From Macrobrachium rosenbergii (lineage: Eukaryota; Arthropoda; Malacostraca; Decapoda; Palaemonidae), in the NCBI RefSeq assembly GCF_040412425.1, contig NC_089744.1, positions 26,595,001-26,659,000 on the forward strand: a DNA stretch of 64,000 nucleotides. The letters are read 5' to 3'. Positions 11,376-24,173 of the stretch are shown here, piece after piece. Position numbers and translations under genes: made by a program. Under the pieces are notes generated by a model. That model was not told the DNA's origin. It did no database searches and saw only the letters and a program-made list of their open reading frames with translations. Position 1 is the first letter of the stretch. Each line of letters opens with the position of its first letter.

Positions 11376-14300
11376 ATGCTACAATGGAACTATAGAGGTC
11401 TTAGGGCTCAAAGTGAAGAGCAGAATGAACTGCTCCAATACCATAGTCCAGGTATTGTGTGTCTCCAGGAAAGTAAGCTTGGAAGCACACAGTGTAATCC
11501 TGGGTTAATTTACATCATATATAATTCTCCACCACCAGTCGGAGATAGAGCTAAGGGAGGTGCAGCAATTATTGCACATAAGTCGTTGCAACAATTCTTG
11601 CTATCAATACTCATCTCCAAGCTGTAGCAGTAACTTTCATTTTAGACAAGCAAATTACAGTTTGCTCCAGCTATCTTCCTCCTGATTTGGATTTCACTTA
11701 TAATGATATTCATTTACTGATCAATCAGCTGCCTACTCCTTTCGTCCTCCTTGGTGATTTTAATGCTCACAATCCCATATGGGGTGGGAACACGACAGAT
11801 GCCAAGGGTAGGATGTTGGAGGATATTATGGATGATCACAATATCACTATACTGAATAATGGAGCCATGACTTACCATAACATCTACTCCGATACTCATT
11901 CGGCTATCGATCTGAGCTTTTGCTCATCTAGTGTTCACATTGATTATGAATGGTCAGTAAATGAATATCCAAATGGGAGTGACCACTTCCCAATTAGCAT
12001 AAAAACAGCTAAGAACCAGCTCTCTGAGTCACCTCCCAAATGGAAGATAGATGAAGCCGACTGGAAGAAATTTAATGAGTCTGTTCTCGTGGACAACAAT
12101 ATATAAAATCATTTCCATCCATCTCAGAGGCATATAATTACTTCAATGACACTACCATTAACATTGCAATTGACTCTATTCCAACAACAAAAGGGAAGCC
12201 CTCTAGACCAGCAGTTCCTTGGTGGAACAAAACCTGCACTAGTAAGAGGAAGGTCACTAGAAAATGCTACAAAAAGTATGAGGAGTGGAACTGCCCAAGC
12301 CAAAGTTATTTACCAACATGCTGTGGCCAAGCAAAATAAATATTTTAAAAAAGCGAAAAGAGAGTCATGGATGTACTACATTAATAGCATTAGCTCAAAA
12401 ACACCATCCAAAATGATCTGGAAAAAAATTAAAAAACCGACTGGGAAGTTTGTCCCTGAACCTCTGCGTACCCTTAAGATAAATGGTGACCTAATCACCC
12501 AACCAGAGGGGGTCGCAGAAAAATTAGAACATTTCTCGAGAATATCGAGTAATGAGAACTATTCTGTAGAATTCCAAGACATTAGAAATGCCCAGATTCC
12601 TCTTGATTCAAGTGTAAACTGTTTTGAACCATATAATGCAAAATTTACACTGCAGGAACTCAAAGATGCCTTGCAGAATACCAAACCATCAGCCCCTGGT
12701 GAAGATAAAATACTTTATGAAATGCTGAAACATCTCCCAGAAAAGTCAGAAATTTCTTTTAGATATAATAAATGAAATCTGGGAAACTGGTATTATCCCT
12801 CAGAGCTGGAAATTATCATTAATCCTCCCTATGAAGAAACCAAACAAGGATCCTGTTTTACCCAGCAGCTACCGACCAATGCTCTCACCAGTTGAGTTTG
12901 TAAGCTGATGGAAAAGATGATTAACACCAGACATGTATGGCACTTAGAAACAAATAAATTGCTTTCTCCATTCCAGTTTGGCTTTAGGAAAAGTAGATAT
13001 ATTCTAGATCCCTTGCTTAGGCTCTCAAATCATATACAACAGGGTTTTGCTAAACAGTGCCAAACAATAGGAGTTTTCTTTGATTTGGAAAAGGCATGTG
13101 ACACCACATGGCGTTATGGTATTATAAAAAAGTATAAGATGGGCATTAAAGGAAAAATGATCAGATTTATAAATTCGTTTTAATCAGAAAGATATATAAA
13201 GGTAAGAGTTGGGAATCATGTATCACGACCTTTCTTACAGGAAGAGGGAGTTCCTCAGGGTAGTGCCACTACTCTCTTTGCTATTGCCATTAGTGGAGTA
13301 TTAGAAAAGATATCATCACCAGTAAAAGGGTCTTTATTTGTAGATGCTTTGGCTCTGTACTGCACAGGATATGATGCAGCATCTACTAGCAAGTTCATGC
13401 AAAGAGCCATCGATAAAGTAAGCAAGTGGGCTAATGAGCAAGGGTTTCGATTTTCCGAATCTAAAACTGTCGCTGTTCGGTTCTGCAGACGCCGAACTAA
13501 AGAAGTCATTCCAACGCTTACCTTAAATGGAATTATTTTACCTTACTCTACTGAAGTACAATTTTTAGGAATGGTATTTGATGAAAAGCTCACTTGGAAT
13601 AATCATATTGACCAGTTAAAAGTGAAAGTTAAGAGATCACTAAATATTTTAAAAGTAGTATCTAACTTTAATTGGGGTGCTGATAAGAAATCGTTGTTAT
13701 AATTCAGTATGTTTACCTAAGTTAGACTATGGCTGCCAAGTATACTCATCTGCCTCAAAGACTAAACTTAAGGAATTGGACGCTGTGCATAATATGGGGC
13801 TAAGGATCTGCACTGGAGCTTTTAGAACTTCACCCATTGAAAGTATTCTTGTAGAGTCCCATCAGCTACCACTGGACTTAAGGAGGCATGAGCTAGGTCT
13901 GAGGTACACCTTGCGGCTGCAAAGCTCAAAGGAGAATCCTTCTTTTGAGATCTTAAAACAGTGTGACTCAAGGCTTTTTGGATCTAGATCTTCAATACCA
14001 TTTCAAATCAGACAGCTGGGTGAACTGGAGGATGAAAGCATTAAAGCGCAGAAGATCCTACAAGTTAAACATCCTGCTATCCCTCCATGGTTTATTCCAG
14101 CAATAGATGTCTGCATTAAAGAGACAAAGAAGAAAGATCGTTCGAAAGAAGAAGTCAGAAACAAGTTTTTGGAGCACGATGAGAGGCATATAAATGACAG
14201 GAAAATCTATACTGACGGATCAAAATCGGAAGATGGAGTAGGATGTGCAATGGCGTGAGAGAGGGAATCATATCAAAAAGTTATCAGACTCTTCAACCAT

Positions 14301-14962
14301 TTTCACTGTTGAAGCAACAGCCATAGTTGATGCTTTAAATCTTGCATCTGATAAATTTAAATCCACAGTAATATATAATGACTCAAGGAGTGTTTTAAAA
14401 GCCCTACAGAAGTTTAACCCTACCCATCCCTTAATTCAAATGGCTCAAGAATGGCTTTTGTTATCTTTTTGTTCGCCACAAATCGGTAAAGTTTTGTTGG
14501 ATTCGTGGGCACACTGGTCTAGAAGGGAAAGAACTGGCTGACAGTAAAGCAAAGGATGCTGCAAGATGTGATTTCTTAACTAATAAGGTGCCACATTTGG
14601 ATATGCATCCAGTTATCAGACGATACATTCGTACAAAATGGCAGCAGAGACGGACTTCCCCCATTTTATCCACAAATAGGAAGTACAGAAACATTAGAAA
14701 AAGTATCGATTTTTGGAGTTTGGGTTTTAATCGTAACAGAAGATTTGAGATCATCCTAACACGGCTTAGATTGGCCATACCCGCTTCACTCATAGCTATA
14801 TTTTAGAGGGAACCAGTGCCCAAGTTTGTGCTCACTGTGGTGGTCAGTTGAGCACATGCTGGCGCACTGTCCTAAATTTAATCGCCTGAGGGCAAAGTAC
14901 TTACTAACTGGGAAGACTATTTTAGAAATTTTAAATGATGACTTTGAGGGCTGGTTATTTTA
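11376..14962 (+). pseudogene. LINE ORF2: endonuclease, reverse transcriptase, RNase H (broken)
   Basis: Domains in order: an exonuclease-endonuclease-phosphatase N-terminus (LQWNYRGLRAQ, CLQESKLG, then GDFNAHNPIWGG and GSDHFPIS, 11376-12000); a linker and reverse transcriptase thumb/palm (YRPMLSP near 12870, FDLEKACDTTWRYG near 13080, GVPQGSATT near 13250); a catalytic-box position reading FVDALALY at about 13340, where active enzymes have two adjacent aspartates; and RNase H (YTDGSKSEDGVGCAMA near 14200, an EATAI motif, YNDSRSVL, then a HTGLEGKELAD-like stretch in another frame near 14510). A CX2C...HX4C tail ends in a stop at about 14960. The frame changes near 11630, after 12106, near 12350, 12770, 13180-13240, 13680, 14250 and 14500. 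Loss of the second catalytic Asp plus the frameshifts mark it as dead. Confidence 0.9.
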
Positions 14963-15265
14963 ATGACATATGATCTTAGTATATTTAATAAAGGTTTTAG
15001 TCATATTTATTTTATATACTAAATATATATTTTGAATATAAAAGCTTAATATATATTTATTTTTTGTTTGTTCTATCCAGTATATTCGTCATTTTTTACG
15101 CTCATATATTAATACTGAATTTTACTAATATGTCATCATTCACCTATTCATTATCGATTATATCATTAATTTAAGTATTTCACCTTCATTACGGCGCTGA
15201 ATAATCGTGATGGGTTCCTGCGCTTGGTCTTCAAGACCTAAATTTCATAATCAATCAATCAATCA

Positions 15266-15278
15266 AGAGTGAATTCAC
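15266..15278. repeat. Right target-site duplication of the LINE
   Basis: Perfect copy of the 13-mer at 8909-8921, immediately after the (ATCA)n tail. This is the signature of target-primed reverse transcription. Confidence 0.9.
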
Positions 15279-17249
15279 GAATTATCTGGCCACAGATAAT
15301 TCATTAGTTGCTATAACGTTATGCTGTATTTTAGACAATAAGCCTAACAACCTTCTCGGCATCTGTAGTTGATTATAGCCTCCCCCCAACAACCCCTGTT
15401 ACCTAATTTTAAGATTATCCTCCTGTCGCTGAGTTTTGTAATTGGCTCTGTTCTCTCGAACATTAGCGGAAAAGTTTTTGTTTCCTCGTTATTACCATCG
15501 GGGAGTAATATTATTTTTCCCCTCCGGTGAATTTCCTGTCATTAGACTATTCATTCTAGTAATTAGGCGGATGCTTTGTACGGTAATTTTCTCTAGAAAT
15601 TCGTCAGGTTTTCAGGTAAAAGTCCTTTTTTGGCTACAATGGATTGTATAACGTAATTAATAGAACGTAAGAAAAGCAATTTAGTAATGAAACAACGTGA
15701 GCCTTACCTTCTTTCGTCTTTAATTAGGTCTGTCATCGACGGGAGTCCGTAAGTGGGCTGTCATCATTTGATCTTAATGAAATATAGAACCAGCTTGTCG
15801 GTATTAGAAAAGGATGAAGAATAAAGGAATGAATGAATAAATCAATAAATAAAAAAATACAATCTTCCAAGAGTAACGTGGGAGGTACATCTCTATTTAG
15901 GTCAGCTGTCATCCAAAATATTGCCAGTACAATGATGCAGGTGAACCCAGGTGATGAAGAGGTGTGAAGTGCTCCAGGTATGGCAGGAAAAATGTCAAGG
16001 TTAGTTGGAGATGAGGCTCATAAGTGAATAACTACATTCCATGCCTTTTCCCCCCTTTTTTTTTCTTTTTTATTTCTCATTTTATTTATTCAGTGTGTCC
16101 TTTAGGGCGAGACAGATTGATGTCATAGGCCCTACATCGCTTACAGAGGCCTATTACTTAAAGGAAATTCAACTCACACCGACACAGGTGATTTCTCAAA
16201 GCTAGCGAGTAGAATTTCCGCGATGAAAAATCCAGTGGAAATAATGGAAATGTTTTGGCTTGTGTTCAAATATATGCGCTTACCAACTTTCCATATATCA
16301 GTCTGATAGCAGACTCTTGTTTCATTTCACAGATAGAGGTCATTCTTATGCTGTCAGTATCAGTTTAAGTTAGGAATGAGGTAATTGACGATAAAGCGAG
16401 CCGCAGTTGTTTAGATAATTGTGTGCAGGTTCCTGTATGGTTATCGTTTATTGAGTGAAACATGATTCAAAACGAGTTGGAAGTAAATATTATACAGTAT
16501 CCTGAATTGGCTTTATCAAAGTTCGTATAAAGTTCATGGAAATATAAATTAGTAAACAAGTGGGTACATAGCGGAGTAATCGGGTGTTTTATGAGTCATC
16601 ATTTTTGGGCAAGCAAAAGAAAAAATGTAAAAAAAAGAGCAAATGCAAAACTATAATTGGAATGTCGAATAGTGATTATATGTAGAAAACATTGTAAAAA
16701 TGCTGAATCAGTAGATACCTTAGCTCTTCGGTCAGTATCATAATTTCACCGTTTTTTTAAGATTCCTAGAGAAGAAAAAAATATTTATAGATAAATTTAG
16801 TGTTTTTTTTTTAGTGTATCTTGAGCACTGCAGTTTTACAGGTGGCGCTTTGGAGCCATCGTTTTTTTATCATGGCCTTTTTTTTTATGTTTTCAATTTC
16901 GATGCTCTGTTTTCGGAATGGCAGTGTTATTCGAGGTTGTAATTCATTGAAGAACAGGAATAGAAATTACTACAGAATAGAAATCCACAAAGAATATTGT
17001 GGAGTTGTTATATTACTTCATTTACCATAAGTTTTACTATAATAAGTAGAAAGCAAAAGTAAAGCCCTGATACGGGTAAAACTTAGATAAGTTTCAAGTG
17101 AATCTTCTTAGTCTTTCTTTTTATATATCTTTTTTAGTGGCTACCATAATTATCCTTTTCCATGGAAAGAAGCCTTTTAAAGACATGTTATGGTACGTAT
17201 AATGCTTGCTTGTGAGATTGTCGACAACCTTTTCTTTTCATGAATCCCT
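15279..17249. other. No gene recognised
   Basis: Unique sequence. ORFs at 15442-15651 and 16821-17030 are low-complexity Phe/Ile-rich and unsupported. Confidence 0.55.
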
Positions 17250-17564
17250 GGGTGAAGGGTGCCATATCAGGTCACCTCACGCAGTGCACTGTAGGCATTG
17301 CTAAAAGTTCTTTGCAGCGTCTCCTCGGCCCCTAGCTGCAACCCCTTTGTCCTTTTACTGTACCTCCGTCCATTTTTTCTTTCTTCCGTCCTACTTTCCA
17401 CCCTCTCCTAACAGTTGTTTCGTAGTGCAACTGCGAGGTTTTTCTCCTGTTACGCCTTTCAAACCTTTTTACTCCGTTCCCCTTTCAGCGCCGAATGACC
17501 TCATAGGCCCCAGTGCTTGGCCTTTGACCTAAATTTTATGTTCCATAACATTCCATTCCATTCC
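17250..17564 (+). mobile_element. SINE-A copy, first unit of a tandem duplication
   Basis: The 5' head is diverged; the body from GTGCACTGTAGGCATT onward is typical and it ends in a (CATTCC)n tail. It is followed by a 60-bp flank that recurs after the next copy. Confidence 0.8.
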
Positions 17565-17624
17565 TTTTCACGAAAGAAATCTTAAAAAAGATGTTGTTTT
17601 CATCATAAGCAGAATCCATAATGG

Positions 17625-17933
17625 GTTTCCAGTGCACCTCAGGCTTTGCAGTGTAGGCGCTACTTAAGGTTCTTTGCAGCGTCCCCTCGGCCGCTAGCTG
17701 CAGCCTCTTTCATTCCTTTTTACTGCACCTCCATTCATATTCTTTCTTCCATTAACTTTCCACCCCCTTCTTACAATTGTTTCACTGTAACTACAAAGTT
17801 TTCCTCCTGTTACACCTCAGTAACCTTTTGCTCTCAATTTCCTTTCGGCGCTGAGTGATCTCATAGGTCCCAGTGCTAGGCCTATGGCCTAAATTTTATA
17901 TTCCATTCCATTCCATTCCATTCCATTCCATTC
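17625..17933 (+). mobile_element. SINE-A copy, second unit of a tandem duplication
   Basis: Starts at the GTGCACCTCAGG region and ends in five CATTCC units. The flank after it (17934-17994) repeats the flank after the previous copy (17565-17624), both ending AGCAGAATCCATAATGG. Confidence 0.8.
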
Positions 17934-17994
17934 CTTTTCATGAAAAGGAAACATAAGAAATGAGTAGCTTTCATCACAAGCAGAATCCATAATG

Positions 17995-18873
17995 GAGTCC
18001 GAAACTGGTACCAACCCGAGCATCGTCAGATCTATCATGCGTCGAGGTGAGCGAACATAATGACGAAGCTAAACAGTTATGCTGTAGCATCTTTGATCGA
18101 TTTGCTTACCGATGTAGCAACCTGCTATGACACAGCTACAGGAACCGAAGAAGCCACCGCGTATCCTTTGAGAGGAAACCTCTGCTGGATGCAAACCGAA
18201 TAACGCTTGTGGGATTGCTTGTACTTGACCATTGAGTGATATTGAAGCCTCTTCGAATATAACATAGAGATTTAGGTGATAGGTAGGAATTATCGAGTTT
18301 TTTTGAGCTTAGGAACAACACGTTAAATAGTTATGAAATAGTAAATGTGTCTGCGTTTTGTTTTACTAGACAGCGGATTTTTTTCTGCTACTGAGAACGT
18401 TCAGAAATGAGTTTAATGTGATTTGAGGATAAAGTTAAGTAGAATAATAAATGTATATACAGAAAGTGTCTATCTAGATTTTAAAGACGAAAAAGGTAAG
18501 AAAACAACAGCCTCATGACAAAACTAAACGGAAGCCACGCAGTTATTTGGGCTTCTTTCCTTTATTTTCTCTGAAAAGTTACTCCGTCCATTGTTCTTTT
18601 CACTTAATAGAATCTACCCTCCTGAGTAAAGTGAGCTCTGAAGCAGCGGCAAACTAAACTTCTTCATTTGAGAAAGAGACTAGATTTTCAAGCAGTATTT
18701 TTTATCATGCATTTTGAAGGTTTACATATAATTTTCTTATAGTATTTGCTTGTCAGGAAAGTACACAAGATTACAGTAAGTTCAGGATCTGCGCATATAT
18801 TATTCTGAGATCCATTTTGCTCGTTATTCTCTCTCTCAAAATACAAATACACATACTCGAATTTATATGCCTG
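17995..18873. other. No gene recognised
   Basis: Unique sequence between the duplicated SINE-A segment and the tRNA-derived SINE. Confidence 0.55.
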
Positions 18874-18887
18874 TACGTGTATATATA

Positions 18888-19170
18888 GAGTTCCTCGATG
18901 GACGAGTCGGTAGAGTTCTCGGCTAGCACTCTGCTAGGTCCGAGTTCGAGTCTCCGGCCGACCAATGAAGAATTAGAGGAATTTATTTCTGGTGATAGAA
19001 ATTCATTTCTCGGTATAATGTGGTTCGGATTCCACAATAAGCTGTAGGTCCCGTTGCTAGGTAACCAATTGGTTCTTAGCCACGTAAAATAAGTCTAATC
19101 CTTCGGACCAGCCCTAGGAGAGCTGTTAATCAGCTCAGTGGTCTGTTAAACTAGGGCATACTTAACTTTA
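18888..19170 (+). mobile_element. tRNA-derived SINE with 14-bp target duplication
   Basis: A second SINE family. The 5' end resembles a tRNA, with an A-box-like GATGGACGAGTCGGTAG and a B-box GAGTTCGAGTC near 18940-18955. A non-tRNA body follows (GTTGCTAGGTAACCAATTGG, AATCAGCTCAGTGGTCTG). TACGTGTATATATA flanks it at 18874-18887 and 19171-19184. The right copy runs into a long (TA)n tract. Confidence 0.85.
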
Positions 19171-19351
<181 letters not shown>

Positions 19352-20959
19352 TAGGTAGTGTGATAAAAGGAAAACAGAGAAGGAAAAATAACAAATCAGC
19401 AGTGTCCTCCATTACTGTCATTTCCGTGAGTGGACTGTGTTTAGTATGCCATTATAACCGAATACGTAACATAGTGAAAACTGCAAAACTACTCCCTCTA
19501 TCTATTTATGTATTTATTTATTGGTTAGACGCCGATCAGCGGAAACCATACAGGAGGCAGAAATTGTGATTCATCTTCATATGGAAACGTTTCTTTGTTT
19601 ATTCTTAGCTCCGGGGATCACCGGACAAATATAGTATAGGATCAGATCCTTTCTGTCATAGGATTACAGAGGTCTTGAGTGACAGATGTGAGTAGGGTTG
19701 GGACATATTTCTTCCAGTTTTAAAATCCTTTTTTTTTTTTTGGAAGGTGGGTGAAGGCCTTATTTGACTTTCAACTTTATGTGAAGGATAAAGGACATTC
19801 TATTCAGTCCTGTGGTTAATAGATAAATGAGACGTGCACTCAAAACTTCGTCTGACCAATCGGCGCTGTGTTTTTTTACCAGATGCATTTTCTTTTTTAT
19901 TACTATTTATATTATTATTATAATTATCATTATTATTATCACCATTATTTTTTTTTTTACTAGGATGAATGAGATTTTCGAATGTAAGTTCGGTTTTATT
20001 GTGCTGCTTATAGAAGAGTAAATTCTGGAAAATAACCGGTTAATATTCAGTTTGCAAGACTGCACAGCAAAATAATTTTATTAATAGTAAACAAATGGAT
20101 TTATTTTTTCTGTTATTTCCCTCGCCAAACTGAGTCAAAAGATACAGCAAAATATTTTGATTCTTCCATCTTGCTGTCGAACCTCTCTAACTATTACTTT
20201 TTAGTGCAACTAACGGGTTTTATCCCAGTTTCACTTATAGATCCTTATATTGCATCGCCTTTATTTTCCGGATCTCTTTAGCTTGCTGTCCAACCACCCT
20301 AACTTCCTCTCTTCAATGTTTAAAACGCTGAATGACAATGTGCTCGGCTTTGTAGCTTAAATTGCACGATTTATTCATTTAAATAACGAGTAGGGGCGTG
20401 AGGAGGAGAAGTGTGCTGTATGTCCACAAGAGAAATTAAATTGCTTCAATTCGTCAGTTGCGAAGAATGGTGACAATAATTAGATCAGTTTCCTGACTTA
20501 TTTATCGCTAATTCAGTCATTACTTCTCTAGGATCTTATTCGTTACTATTTATGCTCGAGGACAAAGAATAAAAGGGCATCCATACAGAAGAAAAAATTG
20601 ACGAATACTCATGTTGACTGAATTTCGACGCAACCCTTATGAGGTGTTATGCAAATTTCACGAAGAAAATTAGAAGTACAAACTAGATATTTATCAGCGG
20701 AGGAAAAGTAGGGCGGACGGAGTTGATATTACTTTTTGCGAGAGTTCGTTAAGGCGTCCTTCGGATTAAATGGTTTCAAAGGAACCTACAGATAGTTAAT
20801 ATGGAAGAGCAAAACCCTCCCTTTCTGCCGTTTAGAATCTTGTGAGTGGTTTTGTGGTGTATAGACTTCGACTTGGATTCGTGGTTTCACTTGTGATGAT
20901 CGTATAGGACTCCCTCGCATCGTATTACCATGGCTCTCATTATTTATTCTATGAAGCTA
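19352..20959. other. No gene recognised apart from the SINE-A relic
   Basis: Unique sequence with an ATT-rich stretch near 19910-19950. Confidence 0.55.
20160..20350 (+). mobile_element. Old, partial SINE-A relic
   Basis: CTTCCATCTTGCTGTCGAACC, then TTTAGTGCAACTAACGGGTTTT, then AAACGCTGAATGACAATG and GTAGCTTAAATT follow the order of the SINE-A body and tail with heavy divergence. Confidence 0.5.
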
Positions 20960-21017
20960 TTGAAGCGTGTCTGCGTGAGAGAGTTTATACAATTATTTAT
21001 GTGAGAAAAACAGTAAG

Positions 21018-21020
<3 letters not shown>

Positions 21021-21096
<76 letters not shown>

Positions 21097-21226
21097 ATAA
21101 TTGTTCGTTTGAGAAAACCATAAGTATTAGAGAAAGAGACAGAATGCAGTTATTTATGTGAGAAAAAAACAGTAATTATGGTTTAGAAAGCGAGGTGGTA
21201 CAGTTATTCAACTGAGAAGAATAAAA

Positions 21227-21285
<59 letters not shown>
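21021..21285. repeat. Two (GA)n tracts in the left arm of inverted repeat 1
   Basis: GA at 21021-21093 and 21229-21285; mirrored by CT tracts at 23950-23995 and 24112-24171 in the right arm. Confidence 0.98.
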
Positions 21286-21289
<4 letters not shown>

Positions 21290-21505
21290 CAGTTAGCCCA
21301 TACATGTGAGAAGCAAACTATGAGGGAGAGAAGTTGCATCTTGAAAAAGAAGGAAAGAACAAACGGCAACAAGCAGTACCCTTCCGAGAATCTCTGCCCT
21401 CGAAGAGAATCGGTCCCAGTTTGTAATCATCCATAAGAGGTTTACAGCGGTACGACTAATTAGGAAGGTTAATGAAGGTAATAATGCGCATGCTAAAAAG
21501 TACTA

Positions 21506-22438
21506 CTATGTATTTCAGGAAGTCTGAGTCATGGTTTTTTGCCAATATCTTTCAAATTAATTGATGGACTGGTGTGTTACTATGCAACAGTGTGTTTCAC
21601 ACCCTCCGCTAATTTTGGGAAACAAATTCAATTTCAAAATGCAGCTTTTTCAGGCACTTTACTCTTGAATTGGATGGGGTAGCCGGCAAACTGATTAACA
21701 CTTTCGGACCTACGAGCTTGGGTCCTACTGAACTTGTCCTGAGTATCTACTTATAGTAAATTCCTCACTACCCCAACTTCCCTCTTCGACTCCACCATTG
21801 AACTTCTCCCTACTCTTCCTTAACGTCATTACACCCCGGGCCGTATATTACTTTCTTCATGAATGCGTTTGTTTTTATTTTGTTTGTATAATTTTGTGAT
21901 GAAAAGTTATTTCATGTTTATTCTAAATTCAGTGTTCTACATATATAATAAAAAAACAATGCGTTAAAATCACAGAACAACTTATAACCATTTGAGACGA
22001 TGTACACATCATAGATGTATGTCAATAAATCAATTTTATCTTTCCCTTATTCCCTTATATATATGACCATGAAATATAACCAAAAGCAATATCTTACCTA
22101 TTCAGATTTATTCTTAATTTTTGGGCAGCTTTCTTCCGGTTGTAAACTTCAATTAGACGTCTAGCAAATACATTTCTACATCCACGGGGACATTTCAACA
22201 TGTATATAAGCCATAACTCTGAACAGCGACGAGACAACCTTCTCCGTAGTTACTGGATACACAAGTGGTGAACCCGTCGTTTAACCCGACATTTCCTTCA
22301 TCAGCTACAAAGATTTTGGAGACCCCTAAATTCTGTATAACCACGTAGGTCGTTAGCTCATTTCATCCTGCATTGCTCAGTTGAAAAATTGCAATGCTAA
22401 TATGTGCCTGAAAATATTCCATTACATAACAGATATTG

Positions 22439-22490
<52 letters not shown>

Positions 22491-22795
22491 GGAGAATGAA
22501 AGGAAAGACAGACTGGGAAGTGAGGTTTAAAGAATGAGGAAGGGTGGGTGATGGGAGGGACAAGTACCCCAAGAGTGCTTATCCGAATGAATTCGTAAAT
22601 CTTGACTGGCTAGGTGTGGCTGTGTCCTAAAGTTCAAGAGCAAAGAGCTTTTAAAATCTGTCTCTGGAAATGGAATTTTTTATAAAAAATTAGGAAAGGG
22701 CGTGAGAAACTTCGTTTTAAAGTACCATACCAATCAATCGATTGGTTTGAAAGATGTTGGCAAAAAACATAACTCAAACTTCCTGAAATACTTAG
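21506..22795. mobile_element. TA-flanked DNA transposon (mariner-size, non-autonomous)
   Basis: The termini are inverted repeats: CTATGTATTTCAGGAAG on the left and CTAAGTATTTCAGGAAG on the right (reverse complement), with similarity extending about 100 bp inward. TA lies at both ends (21504-21505 and 22796-22797). The mirrored position in the opposite arm of the inverted repeat (23732-23733) has a single TA and no insert, so the element boundaries are proven by an empty site. Length about 1,290 bp, TA target and a CTA start fit the Tc1/mariner superfamily. No transposase ORF remains; a GA tract sits at 22441-22488. Confidence 0.85.
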
Positions 22796-23124
22796 TAGGG
22801 GAAGAGTAACAGAGTAATTATTGCCTGAACAGAATTGAGAAGTTCAAAGTCTTAGGCTGCTTTCGATCATAAATGAAAATGAGAGGCATGGAATAAGTGA
22901 TTGCTTTTCTGTAGCTGGGTCAAGGTTCAAAGGTCATTGACAGTTCTGCTTATTGAATCGTTTTCGAATTTTTAATCTCCATCTTTTTATTATTTTTGAT
23001 TTTGAACTTTGTTCAATGATACCTAATGATTTCATGGTATTTAGTCGGATGTTGTTGAGGTGTTATGAGGTATTTCAATTGGCACACGCACGCAAATATA
23101 GCCTATATGTTTGTATATATACAT

Positions 23125-23128
<4 letters not shown>

Positions 23129-23182
<54 letters not shown>

Positions 23183-23271
23183 GTGTGTGTCTAAATGTAC
23201 GTATATGTATATATACACAAGCACACATATATATATATATGTTTGTGCATTATATGTGTATAGGTTATATA

Positions 23272-23350
<79 letters not shown>
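23129..23350. repeat. (AT)n centre of inverted repeat 1
   Basis: AT tracts at 23129-23179 and 23275-23350 around a TATG/CACA-rich segment. Confidence 0.97.
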
Positions 23351-23354
<4 letters not shown>

Positions 23355-23944
23355 ATATATATAGACACATGGGCTATATTTGCGTGTGCGTGTGTGTGTG
23401 TATGCTAAGGTACAAACGAGAAATATACTGGACCGAACTGAATTCAATTGAAATACCTCTTAATACCTCAACAATATCTGACTAAAATCCATGAAATCAT
23501 CAGGTATCATTGAACAAAGTTCAAAATAAAAAATGATAAAAAGATAGAGGTTAAAAATTCGAAAACGATTCAATAAACAGAACTGTCGATGACCTTTGAA
23601 CCTTGATGACCCAGCTACAGAAAAACAATAATTTATTCCATGCCTCTTATTTTCATTTATGATCGGAAGTTGCCTAAGACTTTGAAATTCTCAGTTCTGT
23701 TTAGGCAATAATTACTCTGTTACTCTTTCCCTAGTACTTTTTAGCTTGCGCATTATTACCTTCATTAACCTTCCTAATTAGCCGTATCGCTGTAAACCTC
23801 TTATGGATGATTACAAACTGGGACCGATTCTCTTCGAGAGTAGATTCTTGGAAAGGGTACTGCTTATTGCCGTTTTTTCTTTCCTTCTTTTTTAAGATGT
23901 AACTTCTCTCCCTCATAGTTTGCTTCTCACATGTATAGGCTAAC

Positions 23945-23949
<5 letters not shown>

Positions 23950-23998
<49 letters not shown>

Positions 23999-24107
23999 CC
24001 TTTTATTCTTCTCGCGTGAATAATTGTATCTCGCTTTCTCGCCCATAATTAGTTTTTTCCTCAAATAAATAGTTGTATTCTGTGTCTTTCTCTCTCTCTC
24101 TAATACT

Positions 24108-24171
<64 letters not shown>
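23950..24171. repeat. Two (CT)n tracts in the right arm of inverted repeat 1
   Basis: CT at 23950-23995 and 24112-24171. Confidence 0.98.

Positions 24172-24173
<2 letters not shown>

Larger units (their letters stand above)
8922..15265 (+). mobile_element. Full-length, inactivated I/Jockey-type LINE with RNase H
   Basis: A non-LTR retrotransposon of about 6.3 kb with a 5' untranslated region (8922-9655), a gag-like ORF1, an ORF2 with endonuclease, reverse transcriptase and RNase H regions, a C-terminal zinc knuckle (HX4C-type remnant near 14850-14890), and a 3' UTR ending in (ATCA)n at 15249-15265. Perfect 13-bp duplications flank it. Both ORFs carry several frameshifts and stops. The presence of RNase H together with an apurinic-like endonuclease places it in the I/Jockey group (family knowledge). 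Its last 75 bp resemble the 3' end of SINE-A. Confidence 0.93.

Noticed and set aside
18888..18965. Possible functional tRNA gene
   Set aside because: It is the head of a SINE with target duplications; no intact acceptor stem or terminator.
22363..22572. ORF inside the TA-flanked transposon as a transposase
   Set aside because: It is a Leu/Ser microsatellite translation with no catalytic motifs.
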